Below are positions 6,438-10,034 of a stretch of DNA of 10,034 nt, piece after piece. The stretch covers positions 1 through 10,034 of the forward strand of contig JBQTIW010000068.1 of assembly GCA_052387735.1 (NCBI GenBank). The letters are read 5' to 3'. Origin of the DNA: RBC101 sp052387735. GTDB lineage: Bacteria > Gemmatimonadota > Gemmatimonadetes > Gemmatimonadales > Gemmatimonadaceae. Position 1 is the stretch's first letter; every line of letters starts with the position of its first letter. A model generated the notes under the pieces. It was not told where the DNA came from. It searched no databases and worked only from the letters and a program-made list of their open reading frames with translations. A program made the position numbers and the translations under genes.

Positions 6438-7862
6438 ATGCGACTCCCTCCTCGCCGCCACAGCCGCGTCGTTTGGGAGGAGGGAATGTACCTCGCCCCC
6501 CACCATTTTCAGGCGCAACGCCGGCACTGCGAAGAGGCAATCGCCGGCGCTATCGATGCGTTGTTCCCGTTTGCCTACGGGTTGACGTCGGTCGCGCTCG
6601 ATACGGAAGCGCTGGCTGGGGGGACGCTCGCCCTCGCCTTCGCGCGCGGAATCTTCCCGGACGGAACCGTTTTCTCGGTGCCTGACGCGGATCCGGTCCC
6701 GCCACCGGCGCCCCTCGCCGAGCGTTTCTCCCCGGACCGCGATGCACACGTCGTGCATCTCACGCTCCCCGCATGGCGAAGCGAGGCTCCCAATGTCCGC
6801 ATGGAGGAGAGTGCCGCGGAGGGGAACTGGCCGGCGGCGGTCAACGGCGAGTCCAATGGGACCGAGGCGCGCTACGTGGCGGTCGTCGCTAACGTGCGCG
6901 ATGAAACAGCGGGCGAGGAGAGCGCCGAAGTTCGCTTCGCGACCAAGCATCTCCGGCTGGTGCTCGACGTGGAAGTGTCGGCCGGCGAGGTCTCGCTCGC
7001 GGTGGCGAGGATCCGAAGGGACGGGGCCGGCCGCTATGTGCGCGATGCCGAGTTCATCCCCCCGTGCCTCAAGTTGGGAGCCAGCGAACGATTGCTCGGC
7101 ATACTTCGGAACGTCGTCGGAATGGTCGAAGCAAAAGGCGCCGCCCTCGCTGCGTCGCTTGCACCCTCCGCACGGGCAGAGGGTGGGATGGCGCCCGCAG
7201 CATACGTCGGCAACGAGCTCGCGACTCGCTGGTTGCTGCATGCCGTCCGGTCGGCGGAGGCGCCGCTGCGTCACCTGCTCGCGACGCGCAACGCGCACCC
7301 GGAGCGTCTCTGGCTGGAGCTTTCGCAGCTCGCCGGGGCGCTGTGCACGTTTTCTCTGACCACGCAGGCACGCGAGTTGGCCGTGTATGCACACGATGAT
7401 CTGGGAACGTGCTTCGGGAGCCTTGAACGGCATCTTCGCGCCCACCTGGACGTCGTCATCGCGGCCCACGCTGTTGTCATTCCGCTGACGCGCGCGACGG
7501 AAGTCCTCTTCGCCGGCAATGTCAGCGATCCGCGCTGCTACCAGGACGGGGCCCGCTGGTTCCTCGGTGTCCGGTCGAGCGTGGGGGCGAGAGAGACGCT
7601 CGTGCGAGTCCCACAGCTGTTGAAGGTCTGCGCGCGAAAGTTCGTCCTCGAGCTCGTGCGTCGCGCATATCCAGGACTCGATCTGGAGCATGTGCCAGCA
7701 CCCCCGAGCGGCCTGGCACCTCGCGCCGAGCTCTCGTACTTCGAGATCGTGATGGCGGGCGCGTGCGCGCAAACCCTCCGAGAGACTCGGGAAATCGGCG
7801 TCTATGTCCCCGACGGCCTGCCGGACGCCACGCTCGAGGTCGCGGTCCTCGTCCCGAGCTAA
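6438..7862 (+). CDS. tssK: Type VI secretion system baseplate subunit TssK (ImpJ/VasE)
   Basis: Encodes 474 residues, near the 445-460 usual for the family. TssK trimers connect the T6SS baseplate (TssEFG) to the TssJLM membrane complex at the cytoplasmic face. The family N-terminal signature is clear: V-V-W-E-E-G-M-Y-L-A-P-H-H-F-Q at residues 11-25, compared with the V-V-W-x-E-G-M-x-L-x-P-x-H-F-Q of known TssK. The C-terminus carries Y-F-E-I (434-437) and I-G-V-Y-V-P (453-458), matching the family's late Y-F-x-I and I-A-V-Y-V-P segments. The ATG at 6438 leaves ten residues before the signature, as in relatives; ATG 6405 in the same frame would add eleven and ATG 6285 fifty-one residues of non-family sequence. 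None has a clear ribosome site. tssL follows on the same strand, so an operon is likely. Confidence 0.94.
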   Translation: MRLPPRRHSRVVWEEGMYLAPHHFQAQRRHCEEAIAGAIDALFPFAYGLTSVALDTEALAGGTLALAFARGIFPDGTVFSVPDADPVPPPAPLAERFSPDRDAHVVHLTLPAWRSEAPNVRMEESAAEGNWPAAVNGESNGTEARYVAVVANVRDETAGEESAEVRFATKHLRLVLDVEVSAGEVSLAVARIRRDGAGRYVRDAEFIPPCLKLGASERLLGILRNVVGMVEAKGAALAASLAPSARAEGGMAPAAYVGNELATRWLLHAVRSAEAPLRHLLATRNAHPERLWLELSQLAGALCTFSLTTQARELAVYAHDDLGTCFGSLERHLRAHLDVVIAAHAVVIPLTRATEVLFAGNVSDPRCYQDGARWFLGVRSSVGARETLVRVPQLLKVCARKFVLELVRRAYPGLDLEHVPAPPSGLAPRAELSYFEIVMAGACAQTLRETREIGVYVPDGLPDATLEVAVLVPS

Positions 7863-7957
7863 CGGAAACTAAAGGCGGAATACGTCGCTCCCCAGTGACG
7901 ACGGGAGAGCGGCCTGCTCCGCGTATGGCGCACCGGCGGTAGCGGCTCTACTTTCGC

Positions 7958-8758
7958 GTGAGTCCTCGCTCCCCGGTTCGTCGTACCCGTTGGCCCGTTA
8001 CCCGTTCTCACCCGCTTACCCGCTTGACTCTCCCCAGCCCCACCCCCGCTTCCGTCACACCCGTTGGCTCCGGGCGACTCGCGCTCCTGCTGCAGGAGGC
8101 GCTGACCGCCGTGACGCGACTGCGGGCCGACAAGCAGGCGGTCACGGACGGCGCCGCCTTCCGCGCGCAGATGCTGCAGCTCCTCCGCCGCGCCGAGGAG
8201 GAAGCGCTCGCTCTTGGCTACGAACCGGGCGACGTGCAGCTCGCGGTGTTCGCGGTAGTCGCGCTGCTCGACGAATCGGCGCTCAACTCGCGCAAGGCCA
8301 CGCTCGCGGAATGGGCGCGGCGCCCGCTCCAGGACGAGCTGTTCGGCGGACACATGGCGGGGGAGTGGTTTTTCCAGCACATCGACCGCCTGCTGGCCCG
8401 CCCGGACACGGCCGCGCTCGCCGACCTTTTGGAAGTTCACCATCTCTGCCTGATGTTGGGCTTTCGCGGACGCTATGGTGCCGACGACCGTGGCGCGCTT
8501 CACGCGATCGCCTCGCAGATCTGGGATCGGCTCCGACGTATCCGGGGCGCGCCATCGGAGCTGGTGCCGGGGTGGAAGCCGCCGGATGATGCCGTGGCGA
8601 TCCGCGACCCGTGGATCCGCCGACTCGCGCTCGGACTGGCGGCGAGCGTCCTGTTTGCAGCGATTCTCTGGGGCGCCGGAGCGCTCTCGCTGCGGAGCAC
8701 CCTGGGTGGTGTGGAGAACATTGCGGCGACGGTCGCGGAACCAGGCGCGCCAAAATAG
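7958..8758 (+). CDS. tssL: Type VI secretion system inner-membrane protein TssL (DotU/IcmH), short form
   Basis: Encodes up to 266 residues. TssL sits in the inner membrane with TssM and contacts TssK through its cytoplasmic helical domain. Residues about 40-200 match the DotU domain: L-R-R-A-E-E-E-A-L-A-L-G-Y-E-P-G-D-V (76-93), A-L-L-D-E-S (102-107), E-W-F-F (136-139) and L-C-L-M-L-G-F-R-G-R-Y (163-173). A single membrane helix lies at about 223-245, followed by only some 20 residues, so there is no peptidoglycan-binding OmpA-like extension. The start is uncertain: GTG 7958 is the first possible codon after an in-frame stop, TTG 8024 is an alternative, and there is no ATG until inside the domain. 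Residues 1-38 are Arg/Pro/Thr-rich, encoded by a repetitive tract, and unlike the family. The gap from tssK is 95 bases, larger than usual within an operon. Confidence 0.92.
   Translation: MSPRSPVRRTRWPVTRSHPLTRLTLPSPTPASVTPVGSGRLALLLQEALTAVTRLRADKQAVTDGAAFRAQMLQLLRRAEEEALALGYEPGDVQLAVFAVVALLDESALNSRKATLAEWARRPLQDELFGGHMAGEWFFQHIDRLLARPDTAALADLLEVHHLCLMLGFRGRYGADDRGALHAIASQIWDRLRRIRGAPSELVPGWKPPDDAVAIRDPWIRRLALGLAASVLFAAILWGAGALSLRSTLGGVENIAATVAEPGAPK
7986..8067 (+). repeat. Degenerate CCCG(C)TT repeat at the start of tssL
   Basis: CCCGTT occurs at 7986, 7994 and 8001, and CCCGCTT at 8011 and 8019, at steps of 7-10 bases. A further copy at 8060 extends to an exact 10-base direct repeat, ACCCGTTGGC at 7985-7994 and 8059-8068. 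The unit length varies, so it does not encode a regular peptide repeat. It lies exactly where the tssL start is hardest to place. Confidence 0.55.
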
Positions 8759-8793
8759 GCTGCGACGCGCCAGCCGATCTGCACGGCCTTTCT

Positions 8794-8806
8794 CGTTCCA
8801 GGAACG
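8794..8806 (+). promoter_or_regulatory. tssM ribosome-binding site inside a short palindrome
   Basis: AGGAA at 8800-8804 lies five bases before the tssM ATG and supports that start. It forms part of CGTTCC-A-GGAACG, an exact hyphenated palindrome. In RNA only the outer four pairs could form, with CCAGG in the loop, so an effect on translation is uncertain. Confidence 0.5.
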
Positions 8807-8809
8807 TCC

Positions 8810-10034
8810 ATGGCTCGCAGTCCCTCGACTCGTTGGTATAGCGCACTCGCGGCGCTGATCGTCTTCGTCCTGCTCGCGTGGTTGCTGGGCGCCGTTCTGG
8901 CGCTCACGGATGGCGAGCGGGTGACCCTTCGGGTCGGGCTCGTGGCGCTAGGGCTGATCGCTGCCTGCCTGTTGCTGTGGTACCTCCGACCGCAGGAAGA
9001 GCAGCCGGCGGCACCCCCGTCCGACAAGGGCGGTCCCGACGTGCTGGCGGCAGTCACCGCTGCCCGGGCGCGCCTGCCACGCGGGGTCTTCAATTCGAGG
9101 GCGATGGTGCTGGTCCTCGGGCCAGAGGGAAGCTGCAAGACGACGTTGGTGTCGCAGTCGGGTCTCGACCCCGAGATCCTCGCCAGCGACGCCGGTGCGC
9201 GCGGGCGAGACGCTCCCATACCGACGGGCGCCGGAAACTTCTGGCTCGTCAAGGACGCCGTGCTCGCCGAAGCTGGAGCGGCCGCTTTCACCGACGCCGC
9301 ACTCTGGAGGAAACTCATCCGGGCGCTGCGGGCGCCACGGTTCGCCGCGGCGTTCGGGCGTGGCCAGTCGGCGCCGCGCTCCGCCGTCGTTTGCGTCAGC
9401 TGCGATCTGTTCTTCGGAGGCAACGCGCATGCCCAGATGGAGGGGTTGGCGCAGGTCACGCGGCAGCGTCTCACCCAGGCGGCTCGTGAATTCGGCGTGG
9501 CCCTTCCGGTCTACGTGGTGTTCACCAAGGCCGACCGGTTGCCGAACTTCGAGGCGTGGGTTGCCCCGCTGACAAACGACGAAGTGCGTGCCCCGGTGGG
9601 CGCCGCGCTGCCGTTCGACGAATCCGCGGGTGGTGGAGCCGCCCGCGCCAGGGCCGCCGGCACCTATGCGGATCGCATCGTGCCACGTCTCGAGGCCGCG
9701 TTCGCGCGCGTCACGTCTGCCCTTGCCCAGCGTCGTGTCGACCTGCGGGGCCGTGAAAGTGTAGGGGACACACGACTCCAGGCCTACGAGCTGCCCCGGG
9801 AGCTCGGCAAGCTCACCCAGGAAGCGACCCGGTTCCTCCTCGAGATCTGTCGTCCCATGCAGCTCGGCGTGAGTCCGCAGCTGCGAGGGTTCTACTTCGT
9901 CGGCGCCCGTCCGATCGTCGTGACCGACCAGGCGCCTCCGTCGACTGCCGCCGCGAAGGCGTCGTCATCGGCAAAGCTGTCAGCGTCGGACGCGACCGCT
10001 GTCTTCGTCTCGGCGGCGTCCCCCGACGCCGAGG
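8810..10034 (+). CDS. tssM: Type VI secretion system membrane-complex ATPase-like protein TssM (IcmF), 3' partial
   Basis: The first 408 codons are present; the gene runs off the window end (usual length about 1,100-1,300 residues). TssM spans the inner membrane and, with TssL and TssJ, forms the trans-envelope channel complex. Two membrane helices lie at about 10-32 and 41-59, followed by the cytoplasmic NTPase-like domain. The Walker A region is G-P-E-G-S-C-K-T (104-111): the Gly normally preceding Lys is Cys109. The specificity motif T-K-A-D (239-242) sits in the typical context L-P-V-Y-V-V-F-T-K-A-D-R-L-P-x-F. A-L-W-R-K-L-I-R-A-L-R near 164-174, A-V-V-C-V (192-196) and L-R-G-F-Y-F-V-G-A-R (358-367) are also typical of the family. 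A Shine-Dalgarno AGGAA fixes the start, 51 bases after the tssL stop. Confidence 0.95.
   Translation, partial: MARSPSTRWYSALAALIVFVLLAWLLGAVLALTDGERVTLRVGLVALGLIAACLLLWYLRPQEEQPAAPPSDKGGPDVLAAVTAARARLPRGVFNSRAMVLVLGPEGSCKTTLVSQSGLDPEILASDAGARGRDAPIPTGAGNFWLVKDAVLAEAGAAAFTDAALWRKLIRALRAPRFAAAFGRGQSAPRSAVVCVSCDLFFGGNAHAQMEGLAQVTRQRLTQAAREFGVALPVYVVFTKADRLPNFEAWVAPLTNDEVRAPVGAALPFDESAGGGAARARAAGTYADRIVPRLEAAFARVTSALAQRRVDLRGRESVGDTRLQAYELPRELGKLTQEATRFLLEICRPMQLGVSPQLRGFYFVGARPIVVTDQAPPSTAAAKASSSAKLSASDATAVFVSAASPDAE

Noticed and set aside
6273..7772. 499-codon - strand open frame opposite tssK
   Set aside because: The + strand encodes a clear TssK; the antisense product is His/Arg-rich and without recognisable domains.
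7924..7941. Five-codon leader ORF (ATG 7924 to TAG) before tssL
   Set aside because: No ribosome site, no amino-acid run or attenuator hairpin pair; such short frames are frequent by chance.
8500..9474. 324-codon - strand open frame opposite tssL/tssM
   Set aside because: It lies across two recognised T6SS genes on the other strand and has a low-complexity Arg/Ser/Ala composition.

Overview
The window is GC-rich (by eye about two-thirds G+C or more), almost fully coding and has no RNA gene, insertion sequence or CRISPR array that I can see. The gene content points to a diderm bacterium: a lipoprotein, an outer-membrane barrel and a type VI secretion system (T6SS). The bacterial Ig-like (Big_2) and BACON-like repeats, a heme-type C-terminal domain and the T6SS together suggest Gemmatimonadota or a similar soil phylum such as Acidobacteriota. 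That assignment is inference from gene style, not proof.

Left part (1-3254, + strand): the 3' end of a gene encoding an Ig-like domain plus a C-terminal NTF2/SnoaL-like domain, then 56 bases later a large lipoprotein gene (702-3254). The lipoprotein has two Big_2-like domains, five tandem BACON-like units of about 108 residues, and a C-terminal cytochrome c-type domain with one CxxCH motif. Middle (3403-6276, - strand): a predicted outer-membrane beta-barrel of the MetA-pathway/transporter type, and upstream of it a proline-rich single-pass membrane protein. The latter starts with a degenerate kinase N-lobe and carries three copies of a short motif of the form [DE][FY]T[RE][LF][FI]. Right part (6438-10034, + strand): tssK, tssL and the first 408 codons of tssM, the T6SS baseplate-to-membrane connection, in a probable operon.

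The proline-rich pseudokinase-like gene is transcribed divergently from tssK across a 161-base gap holding the only AT-rich promoter-like box there. It is the most likely candidate for an undescribed T6SS accessory or adaptor protein, but its link to secretion rests on position only. Other points worth a second look are an exact octamer GCCTAACG/CGTTAGGC present five times and containing three of the four TTA codons I found, a Cys replacing the invariant Gly of the TssM Walker A motif, a 10-bp perfect stem in the leader of the barrel gene, and a repetitive CCCGTT tract where the start of tssL should be.
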